Shown here: positions 45,585 through 53,225 of the stretch, in pieces
Numbering within the stretch: the first letter of the stretch is position 1
How the letters are laid out: each line of letters opens with the position of its first letter
Assembly: GCA_016936075.1 (NCBI GenBank)
Contig: JAFGPS010000115.1
Coordinates: 1-64,000 of the forward strand
From: Sedimentisphaerales bacterium
GTDB lineage: Bacteria > Planctomycetota > Phycisphaerae > Sedimentisphaerales > Anaerobacaceae
DNA length: 64,000 nt
Direction of reading: 5' to 3'
Program-made: the position numbers and the translations under genes
Notes under the pieces: model-generated
Seen by the model: only the letters and a program-made list of their open reading frames with translations
Databases searched by the model: none
Told to the model about the DNA's origin: nothing

Positions 45585-47639
45585 ATGTCTCGAAAAATAG
45601 TTGTAACTTCAGCTTTACCTTATGCAAACGGACCGATTCATATAGGTCACCTTGTTGAATATCTCCAGACTGACATATGGGTGCGTTTCCATAAACTTTG
45701 CGGCAATGAGTGCCTGTATTTTTGTGCAGATGATACTCACGGCACGCCGGTAATGATTAGCGCTAAGAAAGCCGGAATTACTCCGGAAGAGATGATTGAC
45801 AACGTGCATAAAGAGCATAAGGCTGATTTTGACGGCTTTCATATCGAATTCGACAATTACTATTCGACACACAGCCCGGAAAATAAAGAATTCAGCGAAT
45901 TGATTTTTAATCGGCTCAACGAAAAAGGCTCGATAGTTAAACGTGACGTAGAGCAGGCTTATTGCGAAAATTGCAAAATGTCACTGCCGGACAGGTTCGT
46001 TCGCGGCTCATGCCCGAAATGCAAAGCAGAGAATCAATATGGTGATTCGTGTGAAGTATGCGGCACGACCTATCGACCATCTGACCTCGTTAATCCTTAT
46101 TGTGCGACGTGTAATACGCCGCCTGTTATGAAAACATCGGAGCATTATTTCTTCAGATTAGCTGATTATGAACAGCCGCTAAGAGAGCTTCTTACAAGCG
46201 GCCACACACAGCAGTCGGTAGCGAATAAACTTGATGAATGGTTCAGTGCTGGTTTGAAGGACTGGGATATTTCGCGTGATGGGCCGTACTTCGGTTTCAA
46301 AATTCCAGGCGAGGAAAACAAGTATTTCTATGTCTGGCTCGATGCGCCTATTGGATATATGGCTTCGGCGAAAAATTATTGCGACAATAACAATCTTGAC
46401 TTCGATGCCTTATGGCCCGGAACAAATTCAGGCAAAGGCGGCGAAGGCCAGTATGAATTGTATCATTTCATTGGCAAGGACATAATGTATTTCCATGCCT
46501 TGTTCTGGCCGGCAATGTTGATAGCTTCAGGAATAAAGACTGCCGAAAAGCTTTTTGTTCATGGCTTCTTGACTGTAAACGGCGAGAAGATGAGTAAGTC
46601 ACGGGGTACTTTCATAAAAGCAAGTACGTATCTCAATCATCTTAATCCGGAATACCTGAGATATTACTATGCAAGTAAGTTGAGTGATAGTATCGATGAT
46701 ATTGATTTGAAGGTCGATGACTTTATCAATAAAATTAATTCGGAAGTAGTTGGCAAAATAGCCAACCTTGCCTCACGTTCTGTGCCAATGCTCACGAAGA
46801 ATCTCGATTCAACACTTGGCAAGCTGGACGAAGAAGGCCAGGACTTGATAAAGAAACTTGTCACTGCGTCCGAGCAGATTGTTAATGATTATGAAAAATT
46901 AAAATATGCTGCGGTTGTAAGAACTATTACAGCTCTTGCCGACGAAGCGAATCGTTTCGTCGAGATAAAACAGCCCTGGGCGACTATAAAAACTGACCCG
47001 GAAATTACACGTACGAATCTGACCGCGGTAATAAACGCGATGAGAATATTAACGATTTATTTAAAACCAATTCTGCCGAAATTTGCTGAAAGTGTAGAAA
47101 AAATCTTAAATATCGAGCCGCTGAGGCTTGCTGATTTGGACCAGGTACTTGAAAACTGCAAGATTGGCAAATTTGAAAGATTGGCAGAAAGAATTGATGA
47201 AAAACAGGTAAACGCAATGATAGAAGAATCTAAAATAGAAACACAGAATACAGAAACCGCAACTCAAAACTCAGAACTCAAAACTGAAAACTCGGCATTC
47301 GAGCCGATCAAGCCCGAATGTACAATAGACGATTTCGCGAAGATTGATTTAAGAGTCGCAAAGGTAAAAACAGCCGAAACGGTCGAGGGAGCAGACAAAC
47401 TTCTCAAGTTAGTTTTGGATGTTGGCGGCATAGAGAAAAACGTTTTAGCAGGAATAGCAAAAGCATACAAGCCGGAAGATTTAGTTGGCAAAATGGTAGT
47501 TGTATTAGCGAATTTAAAACCAAGAAAGATGAAGTTCGGCCTATCAGAAGGAATGATTTTAGCCTCCGGCCCCGGCGGCTCAGAAGTCTTCATGCTAACA
47601 GTAGATTCCGGCGCCAAACCCGGCGAATCAATCCATTAA
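45585..47639 (+). CDS. metG: Methionyl-tRNA synthetase with C-terminal tRNA-binding domain
   Basis: 684 residues; class I synthetase. HIGH motif in ALPYANGPIHIGHLVEYLQ, and KMSKS in NGEKMSKSRGTFIKAS. Four zinc-knuckle CxxC pairs (CENC, CPKC, CEVC, CATC) give the two-zinc type. After the anticodon-binding helices a 25-residue Thr/Asn/Glu-rich linker (about 545-570) leads to the Arc1p-like tRNA-binding domain (IDDFAKIDLRVAKVKTAE). GGGAAG seven bases before the ATG is a good ribosome binding site. It closes the tmk operon; no terminator was recognised before the accessory patch. Confidence 0.95.
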   Translation: MSRKIVVTSALPYANGPIHIGHLVEYLQTDIWVRFHKLCGNECLYFCADDTHGTPVMISAKKAGITPEEMIDNVHKEHKADFDGFHIEFDNYYSTHSPENKEFSELIFNRLNEKGSIVKRDVEQAYCENCKMSLPDRFVRGSCPKCKAENQYGDSCEVCGTTYRPSDLVNPYCATCNTPPVMKTSEHYFFRLADYEQPLRELLTSGHTQQSVANKLDEWFSAGLKDWDISRDGPYFGFKIPGEENKYFYVWLDAPIGYMASAKNYCDNNNLDFDALWPGTNSGKGGEGQYELYHFIGKDIMYFHALFWPAMLIASGIKTAEKLFVHGFLTVNGEKMSKSRGTFIKASTYLNHLNPEYLRYYYASKLSDSIDDIDLKVDDFINKINSEVVGKIANLASRSVPMLTKNLDSTLGKLDEEGQDLIKKLVTASEQIVNDYEKLKYAAVVRTITALADEANRFVEIKQPWATIKTDPEITRTNLTAVINAMRILTIYLKPILPKFAESVEKILNIEPLRLADLDQVLENCKIGKFERLAERIDEKQVNAMIEESKIETQNTETATQNSELKTENSAFEPIKPECTIDDFAKIDLRVAKVKTAETVEGADKLLKLVLDVGGIEKNVLAGIAKAYKPEDLVGKMVVVLANLKPRKMKFGLSEGMILASGPGGSEVFMLTVDSGAKPGESIH

Positions 47640-47699
47640 AAAAGTTTTAAATTAAAAGTTAAGGAAGTTCGACTTCGTCGAGAGATTATTTTATCGTTT

Positions 47700-48026
47700 T
47701 TATAAAATCGTAGAAATGAATTTCTTGAGTATAGGAAGGTCATTTTTGCATGTATCCCAGACTATTTTCTCGTTTACACCGAAATATTCGTGAATTAGGA
47801 AATTTCTCATATCCTTGATTTGTCGCCAGAATATGTCAACATGTTCTTCTCGAAATTCATCACTAAGATTGTTGGATGCCTCTCCAATTATTTCAAGTTC
47901 TCGTACAACTGCATCCAGTATCATTCTGTTTGATACGAATTTCTCGTATCAAACAGAATGCAGATATTCTTCGATGCTTTCTATAGCTTCATTGATATGC
48001 CTGAGATATAATTTATCATTTTTCAT
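47700..48026 (-). pseudogene. HepT-like HEPN toxin gene (DUF86) interrupted by a TGA
   Basis: Read from ATG 48026, the gene gives MKNDKLYLRHINEAIESIEE, the expected start of HepT, until HSV, then an in-frame TGA (47951-47949 on the minus strand), and continues in the same frame (YEKFVSNRMILDAVVRELE) to a normal HEPN C-terminus. The RNase motif RNFLIH (R-x4-H) and the following Tyr are intact. HepT is an RNase-type toxin held in check by MntA. The upstream antitoxin gene overlaps by 11 bases, as in functional pairs. The stop lies within a perfect 16-bp inverted repeat. A short product could start at the internal ATG 47924, but would lack the first helices. Confidence 0.75.
47923..47959. repeat. 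Perfect 16-bp inverted repeat inside the HepT gene
   Basis: ATTCTGTTTGATACGA (47923-47938) and TCGTATCAAACAGAAT (47944-47959) match exactly, with a five-base loop. The in-frame TGA that breaks HepT is part of one arm. It lies inside coding sequence, so it is not a terminator. Confidence 0.95.
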
Positions 48027-48321
48027 AAACTGTCTCGGCCTGTCTTAGGACTTCATCGCGGAAATACTTGCTTATGGCTGATGGGGTAAGCAAATCTACT
48101 GATTTTTTTAGAAAAGATTCGAAGTTATTTTTAATATCAGACAATGCGAAAAAACCTATGACAGCCGAAGGCTCGAAATCTATAAGCACATCAATATCAC
48201 TGTCGGTATTTGGTACGCCGTTCACATAAGAGCCGAAAATAGCCACAGACTTAATAGCCTCGAAATGCGGGCTATTTTTCACAGCTTCCAACAATAATTT
48301 CTTGATTTTATTTTTATCCAT
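48016..48321 (-). CDS. mntA: MntA-like nucleotidyltransferase antitoxin
   Basis: 101 residues from ATG 48321 (MDKNKIKKLLLEAV); the longer in-frame N-terminus up to 48441 does not fit the family. The minimal nucleotidyltransferase motif G-S-x10-D-x-D is complete: GSYVNGVPNTDSDIDVLIDF. MntA proteins neutralise HepT by adding AMP to a tyrosine near the HEPN motif. Its toxin partner directly downstream is interrupted, so this antitoxin is probably a survivor of a decayed pair. Confidence 0.82.
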   Translation of the reverse strand: MDKNKIKKLLLEAVKNSPHFEAIKSVAIFGSYVNGVPNTDSDIDVLIDFEPSAVIGFFALSDIKNNFESFLKKSVDLLTPSAISKYFRDEVLRQAETVYEK

Positions 48322-48412
48322 GGAATTAATATAGCTTCTAATAATTTGATAGTCAAACAGAAAGCAGAATATGTAGGAATTATAACTGACAATCTCCCTT
48401 TCCTGTGTACTC

Positions 48413-48736
48413 TTACTTTCGAAATGATTGCTTAAGAGCATTTGTGAGACTTAGACCCACGAGATCAGCACCAGGATAATCAAGACTTTTTGAATAGATG
48501 CTCATGTTACGCAATCGTTCGAGAATTTCGTGTTTCCATGAGGAAGGTATAATAATCCGAGCATATTGAGTTTCATTCTGATCTATATAGTTAGATATGG
48601 TTTTGCTGGTTTTTTTGAAGAAGGACTGGATTTTGCTTAAAATATCGTTGGAATAGATGACACGGGTATCAATCAGCGATGAAGGTTTGCCGCTCACTTT
48701 ACTTTCCTTTGAGTCTGATTTTGCTTTTTTTGCCAT
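48413..48736 (-). pseudogene. Chimeric remnant: methyltransferase N-terminus joined to an FRG-like C-terminus
   Basis: A 107-residue frame. The first 35 residues, with SSLIDTRVIYSNDIL, read like the extreme N-terminus of type III-like site-specific DNA methyltransferases, where the next residues are normally CGDxLEQLKKLP; the catalytic DPPY never appears. The last 55 residues (YARIIIPSSWKHEILERL, ending in YPGADLVGLSL) recall the end of FRG-domain proteins, which are common in defence loci. The simplest reading is a deletion that fused two decayed genes. Both matches are from memory and weak. It could also be an intact short protein of unknown function. Confidence 0.4.
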
Positions 48737-48811
48737 AGGTTAATAGTGTATGCGTTAAGTAGTAATTTGCAAGAGGATATTATAACAAAATAAGGAACTA
48801 AAAGTTTAAAA

Positions 48812-48840
48812 CTGGATTCCCGCTTTCGCGAGAATGACAA
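48812..48840. repeat. Short hairpin repeat fragment (CTGGATTCCCGC type)
   Basis: CTGGATTCCCGCTTTCGCG followed by AGAATGAC forms a small imperfect hairpin (CGC-TTT-GCG core). A related start, CTGGATTCCTG, recurs at about 50017. It resembles widely scattered intergenic REP-type sequences. It sits between the chimeric remnant and the orphan antitoxin gene. Confidence 0.4.
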
Positions 48841-48873
48841 AGTCGTACATTAGCTTTTAGAAATGAGACTATA

Positions 48874-49059
48874 TTATTTTGAAAGCCATTGTTTTAGACT
48901 TTCTTTTATATCTTCATGTGGGATGAGTTTACCGGATTTTATATCGTCGAGTCCCTTATCTATAGCCGACAAAAAACGGATACGTTCTTCAATGTCAGTC
49001 CAAGTGACTGAATCCGGGAGTTCCTGTATTGTTTTAATTGCTATTTCTTTGCTTGTCAT
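48874..49059 (-). CDS. Small orphan antitoxin-like protein
   Basis: 61 residues from ATG 49059. The layout (MTSKEIAIKTIQELPDSVTW, then EERIRFLSAIDKGLDDIKSG and the ending HEDIKESLKQWLSK) resembles small antitoxins paired with RelE/ParE toxins: an N-terminal DNA-binding part and a C-terminal helix that wraps a toxin. No toxin gene follows in the 137 bases downstream. A free-standing regulator or a pair that lost its toxin are both possible. Confidence 0.55.
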   Translation of the reverse strand: MTSKEIAIKTIQELPDSVTWTDIEERIRFLSAIDKGLDDIKSGKLIPHEDIKESLKQWLSK

Positions 49060-49132
49060 ATTTAAAGTATAGCTATTTAGTGTTAACAAGTAAAATAATT
49101 TGAGTTAGATTTCCTCATTCAGAATAAATACT

Positions 49133-49226
49133 GGGTGGCAGCCTCAAACGCAGTTTGGGGATGGTTAATTGTTGTGAATGTTCCATCCCCATCCTGATAA
49201 AGAAAATCAGGATGAGGCTGCCACCC
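49133..49226. repeat. Cloverleaf-like palindromic intergenic element, full copy B
   Basis: Same outer arms (GGGTGGCAGCCTC and GAGGCTGCCACCC) and inner arms (GGGGATGG and CCATCCCC) as copy A, but with different side hairpins: AAACGCAGTTT on the left and ATCCTGATAAAGAAAATCAGGAT on the right. The long TCCTGAT hairpin is on the opposite side from copy A, so the element is inverted relative to it. Confidence 0.85.
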
Positions 49227-49287
49227 ATACATGAAGATTTAATAAATTATATCTCTGCGAACTCTCCGATTTCTGCGGTTAATAATT

Positions 49288-50004
49288 TTAATAATAATCT
49301 ATATTGATTGAGTGGGGGAGTTTGTTTAGGGGGCATTGGTCGCATTTTGGTTTGGGTTTGCAGTATAGATATCCTGCCCGGACAATTAATGCGTGGAACT
49401 CGTTATATAATTGGCATGTGTTTGTAGCATGGCCATCCTGGCCATGCAAGCATGGGCTGGAAGCCCATGCCACGTTCGATTCGAATAAGTCTCTTAATTG
49501 CTCGTAATCGGCTTCCGGGTCTGAGAGGTGGTGTCTTTGGGTTATCCGGTTGGTATAAGCGTCTATAACGAAGACAGGGCGTTCTAAAGCGTATAGGAGA
49601 ATGGAGTCGGCAGTTTCGCGGCCGACGCCGTTGATGGAAAGCAATTCCTCCCTGAGTCGGTTTGTGTTTACGTCTTCAAGTAATTTGAAATCGCCGGAAT
49701 AATCGTTTATGAACCAGTTTATAAAGTTCTTTAGCCGCTTTGTTTTTATGTTGTAATAGCCTGCCGGCTTGATAAGTTCCGCTAAGCGTTCGTTTGGGAG
49801 TTCGAATAGTTTTTCTGCTGAAAGGCAATCGGCATTTTGCAGGTTGGTTATCGCTTTTTTGACGTTGGACCAGCTTGTGTTTTGTGTGAGAATGGCGCCG
49901 ACCGCAATTTCAATTTGCGTTTCTCCCGGCCACCAGTATTGAGGTCCGAACGCTTCGTATAAAAGCTGGTAGATTTCTAATAATTTTTCACTTGTCTGTG
50001 ACAT
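49288..50004 (-). CDS. Endonuclease III-like HhH-GPD DNA glycosylase carrying an in-frame palindromic insert
   Basis: 238 residues. Base-excision repair glycosylase of the HhH-GPD fold: WWPGETQIEIAVGAILTQNTSW at the start, and the helix-hairpin-helix LLSINGVGRETADSILLYAL with the catalytic Asp in VFVIDAYTNRI. The Lys of bifunctional Nth is Glu here (GVGRETAD), suggesting a monofunctional enzyme. The C-terminal cluster motif has three Cys (CKPKPKCDQC), and the fourth is missing. Just before it, a twin-hairpin DNA element is translated as AWASSPCLHGQDGHAT, which does not belong to the family. The sequence resumes normally with QLYNEFHALIVRAGY. The reading frame is kept, so the protein may still work. 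Confidence 0.85.
   Translation of the reverse strand: MSQTSEKLLEIYQLLYEAFGPQYWWPGETQIEIAVGAILTQNTSWSNVKKAITNLQNADCLSAEKLFELPNERLAELIKPAGYYNIKTKRLKNFINWFINDYSGDFKLLEDVNTNRLREELLSINGVGRETADSILLYALERPVFVIDAYTNRITQRHHLSDPEADYEQLRDLFESNVAWASSPCLHGQDGHATNTCQLYNEFHALIVRAGYLYCKPKPKCDQCPLNKLPHSINIDYY
49427..49470. repeat. Twin-hairpin palindromic element inside the glycosylase gene
   Basis: Two perfect hairpins with 9-bp stems and 3-base loops lie side by side with an AA spacer: GCATGGCCA-TCC-TGGCCATGC (49427-49447) and GCATGGGCT-GGA-AGCCCATGC (49450-49470). It is much richer in GC than the surrounding gene. No second copy was found in the window. Confidence 0.9.
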
Positions 50005-50060
50005 AATTCAAAAAAACTGGATTCCTGTTCATGCAAATTTATTAAATATATTCGGTATAG

Positions 50061-50207
50061 CCATCCCCAAGCGTCGCTTGAGGCTGCCACCCTTGACTAT
50101 AAAGTTATTATTTTTAAAGCGACTCATAATGGTACGAATCTGTCACCCTTGACTATAAGTAAGTAATTATATCGAAAGAAGCTTACTTTGGGAAGAGGCT
50201 GCCACCC
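50061..50207. repeat. Half copies of the cloverleaf element and short direct repeats
   Basis: A half element, CCATCCCC + AAGCGTCGCTT + GAGGCTGCCACCC, is at 50061-50092. A bare arm, GAGGCTGCCACCC, is at 50195-50207. CACCCTTGACTATAA occurs twice (near 50088 and 50147). The end of the next gene (TATATCGAAAGAAGCT) is repeated at about 50167. The 218-base gap is thus built mostly of repeat debris. Confidence 0.75.
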
Positions 50208-50222
50208 TAAACATCAAGTTGA

Positions 50223-51932
50223 TTATATCGAAAGAAGCTCTTGTTGGGAAGTGGTTTGTTCTGGTGAGAGCCATTCGGGATAAGGTTTTATCTGCTGGTT
50301 TGTCAGGTCGAAGGTGTATGTTATTTGATTGTTATTATCATCTGTTTGCTTGAAATTGTTATTGCTCAGAATCGTGCGCATCTGCTCGTTCTTCGGGCCT
50401 TTTTCAAATTGCAAAACTGCTTTATCGAAATTGCTATTTTTTGCGTGCTTGAGCAATGAGGTGAGTGTGTAATCTTCGATTCCTCTGCTCATAACGCGGC
50501 AACTGAACAGCAGGGTGTCTATTTCATAAATATCATTATTGCCAAACGCGATACAAACTCCGACAAGGCCGTAGTCGCCGAATTTGTCCGCAACGTTTAC
50601 TGTGAAAATATCGCAATTCGGCTGATGGCTGAAAGAAATAATCTGCTCTTTAGTGTAGCGTTTAATCGAAGTGTTAAGTTGATTGGTTCGCTGGACAAGC
50701 TCAGTGACACGGTCAACATGGTACGGCTGCATCTTGTCTATCTGAATTGCGAAATCGCACTGCTTGAGAAATTCATCTCTCGATTCATTTCCCTGAGCCT
50801 GTTTGCGCTGGTTTTCCTCGATGTAGAAACGTGTGCGTTTTTTGCTTTCGTATGTTATCTGTTCAGGCTGAAATTCCGGCATATAAAGCATGCTCTCGAA
50901 AATATTTTCGTCAAATACTCGTACCTCTGGAAGCATTGCTTTCATCTGCTCTCTTTCGAATTGATTGTCATCTATAAAAACAATCGAATCGAGACCAATA
51001 TTCAGGTGCTGCTGGACCTGCTGCAAATTTTGCCATTTGTCATTCCAGTTCAGTACGAAGCATACAAATTCCGTCCCGGAGAGCTGTTCCTTTACAAGTG
51101 CGCGAATGTCATTTTCGAGATACGAATCGTTTTTGCTTATGACACCAACCAGAATTCCCCTCGCGTGCAGAATCGCAAGTACGTTCCAGCGAAATCTTTC
51201 CTTGTCTATTCGTATCTGAACATTTTCGATTCCAACATTTCTTATAATTCCGTTCCACATTGTGTTATCGAGATCGACGATTACGCATTTGACTTTCTTT
51301 GTTCTGTGCAGGACAAAATCGATGTAGTATTTGAATTCCTGTGCGATGTAATTAGCTGGGAACTGTAAATGGCTGTACCAGGGAGCATCCATAGGTTTCA
51401 TTGTATTTTTGAAGCCGTGCATCGCGCAAACGTTTGTCAAATTGAGAACGTAAAAGTTCGGATACTTCGTTGCGAGTTCTTCCAGGGCGGTCAAATAATT
51501 TCGCATAAACTGGTCTTCATTCATCAGCGGCGAAGGTTGCTTGAAACGATTCAGCATATTCGTTCTGAACCACGGAAAGAACTGCATGAGGATGGGGACA
51601 TTTAATTGCGAAAGAGTTATTATCATTAACTCGGCCTGACTGATTAAATTTTGCAACTGGTCTTCCTGCTGCTGTCTCGAAGTGACTCTATTAAGCTGTA
51701 TTTGCGTAATAGGGGACATCATCATGTCGTGCTGTGAAATGATAAATGCGTCGAAATTGCCATGGAGGACTTCGTTTCCGTGTTCGGTTAAGAAATTGTA
51801 CGGATTTGTCTGGCCGCGATGCTCGAAAGTGTAAAAATAGTTAAAATCAAAATACTGCCCAGGATTGGACTTGAGTTCATGAATAATATACTCAAATTCA
51901 CAGCCCCCCAGAAAACACAAATTTAGTTTCAT
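50223..51932 (-). CDS. FkbH-like HAD-IIIC family protein
   Basis: 569 residues. FkbH-type enzymes transfer a glyceryl group from 1,3-bisphosphoglycerate to an acyl carrier protein in polyketide and related pathways. An SGNH-like N-terminal domain (NLCFLGGCEFEYIIHEL) precedes the HAD domain, whose motif VIVDLDNTMWNGII (Asp about 217-219) and VFIDDNQFEREQM are clear. The C-terminal third is GNAT-like (LLFSCRVMSRGIEDYTLTSLL). No acyl carrier protein, polyketide synthase or glycosyltransferase is nearby, so its pathway is unknown. The last codons are duplicated in the following gap. The start at 51932 has a weak ribosome binding site. Confidence 0.85.
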   Translation of the reverse strand: MKLNLCFLGGCEFEYIIHELKSNPGQYFDFNYFYTFEHRGQTNPYNFLTEHGNEVLHGNFDAFIISQHDMMMSPITQIQLNRVTSRQQQEDQLQNLISQAELMIITLSQLNVPILMQFFPWFRTNMLNRFKQPSPLMNEDQFMRNYLTALEELATKYPNFYVLNLTNVCAMHGFKNTMKPMDAPWYSHLQFPANYIAQEFKYYIDFVLHRTKKVKCVIVDLDNTMWNGIIRNVGIENVQIRIDKERFRWNVLAILHARGILVGVISKNDSYLENDIRALVKEQLSGTEFVCFVLNWNDKWQNLQQVQQHLNIGLDSIVFIDDNQFEREQMKAMLPEVRVFDENIFESMLYMPEFQPEQITYESKKRTRFYIEENQRKQAQGNESRDEFLKQCDFAIQIDKMQPYHVDRVTELVQRTNQLNTSIKRYTKEQIISFSHQPNCDIFTVNVADKFGDYGLVGVCIAFGNNDIYEIDTLLFSCRVMSRGIEDYTLTSLLKHAKNSNFDKAVLQFEKGPKNEQMRTILSNNNFKQTDDNNNQITYTFDLTNQQIKPYPEWLSPEQTTSQQELLSI

Positions 51933-52065
51933 TAATATACTCCTGTATTTCGATTTTTATTATTTTGACTATTGTATTTTCGGCATAATATAAGTAAACT
52001 CTGAAAAAAATAGGAGTAATAAACCGAAAACCTAAGTTATTACTTTATATAAATTAGGAGTACCT

Positions 52066-53016
52066 ATTAGCAATAAGGAACAAAAATCAGGTTCTGCAAG
52101 CAAAGCGGCGAAAAATTCGATTTTCGGCAATAGCAGTCTGCTTAATTTTGCGCAGGATTCGTACCTGGAAAGAACCTCTCGGCCGATTTATGCTGTATTG
52201 TTTCTATTGCCATTTATCCTGCTTTACGAATACGGTACATTCCGTATCAATACAGATGTTTTGAACCAGTCGCAAATTCGCGTTGTTGCTTTTGTCTGGC
52301 TTCAGAATTTTCTTGAGTCGGTAGGTTTTCATGGTAAATTCGCCTGGGCGGCTCCTCCTCTGGCCGTGATTGTAATTCTATTGTCTTTGCAAATTACATC
52401 TCGTAAGCAATGGACTTTCTGGACATATGATTATGGACTAATGATAATTGAATGTGTTTTACTTGCGATACCCCTAATAGTATTGACACTTTTATTAAGC
52501 ACAATAGGCTCACGCTATTTACCAAAAAATACGGATGGTAATACAGTCGCGGTACAGGCATGGTCCGTGCCGACATGCTCATCAGTGGATGGTAATCAAA
52601 ATATGGATTCATCAAATGGGGCCCGAAATATCTATGGCAATGCTCGCCCCTGGCTGGCGAATATCGTAACTGGGATAGGTGCTGGTATTTATGAGGAGCT
52701 TGTTTTCCGCCTGATATTAATATGTGTTCTGATGGTTCTGTTTCAGGATATATTCAAGATGACTCATATCAACGCGGTTGTGCTTTCGGTTCTTATTTCT
52801 GCTGCTCTTTTCAGTGCGCATCATCATTTTGATTTTTTCAGCGGCAGGCCGAATGAAGTTGATCCTTTCGATATAACAGAATTCGCTTTTCGGACTATCG
52901 CTGGTATTTATTTTGCGATTCTCTATGCAATTCGCGGTTTTGGAATTACAGCAGGCACCCACGCTTTTTACAACATTATCGCTGAAACCATCAGAGTCAG
53001 TTTTTCAACTCAATGA
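52066..53016 (+). CDS. CPBP-family intramembrane glutamic endopeptidase, apparent AUU start
   Basis: Integral membrane protease of the CAAX-processing/bacteriocin family. No ATG, GTG or TTG fits the N-terminus well: TTG 52198 would start inside the first membrane helix. The frame is open upstream, and AGGAG (52056-52060) lies five bases before ATT 52066, giving a natural-looking start (xSNKEQKSGSASKAAKNS) and 316 residues. The three CPBP motifs are present: YEELVFR (EExxxR), FSAHHHF (FxxxH) and HAFYN (HxxxN). About six membrane helices are expected. A point mutation of an original ATG is the alternative. Its substrate is unknown. Confidence 0.8.
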   Translation: MSNKEQKSGSASKAAKNSIFGNSSLLNFAQDSYLERTSRPIYAVLFLLPFILLYEYGTFRINTDVLNQSQIRVVAFVWLQNFLESVGFHGKFAWAAPPLAVIVILLSLQITSRKQWTFWTYDYGLMIIECVLLAIPLIVLTLLLSTIGSRYLPKNTDGNTVAVQAWSVPTCSSVDGNQNMDSSNGARNIYGNARPWLANIVTGIGAGIYEELVFRLILICVLMVLFQDIFKMTHINAVVLSVLISAALFSAHHHFDFFSGRPNEVDPFDITEFAFRTIAGIYFAILYAIRGFGITAGTHAFYNIIAETIRVSFSTQ

Positions 53017-53225
53017 AAAAGTTGAAGATTTGAAATTTCAACATTAATTTTTTTCAAGAAATCATCTTCTGTTACTTATTGCGATTTCATGTCTTGTGAA
53101 ATAACAGTCCCATAAGCGGCTCGAACAGCGTTATTAATACTGATATAAGGCTTGATTTAGAGAGTTTGTTTTGGTATAATAACAGAAAATGAGAAGAGAA
53201 TATTTTATATATTGGGAATGATTTA

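Noticed and set aside
47640..50222. Accessory patch as an intact mobile element
   Set aside because: No integrase, transposase, attachment site or flanking tRNA was found; it looks like accumulated remnants and repeats.
50625..51368. Long plus-strand frame opposite the FkbH-like gene
   Set aside because: It is antisense to a clear HAD-family gene, has no ribosome binding site, and its composition looks like a shadow.
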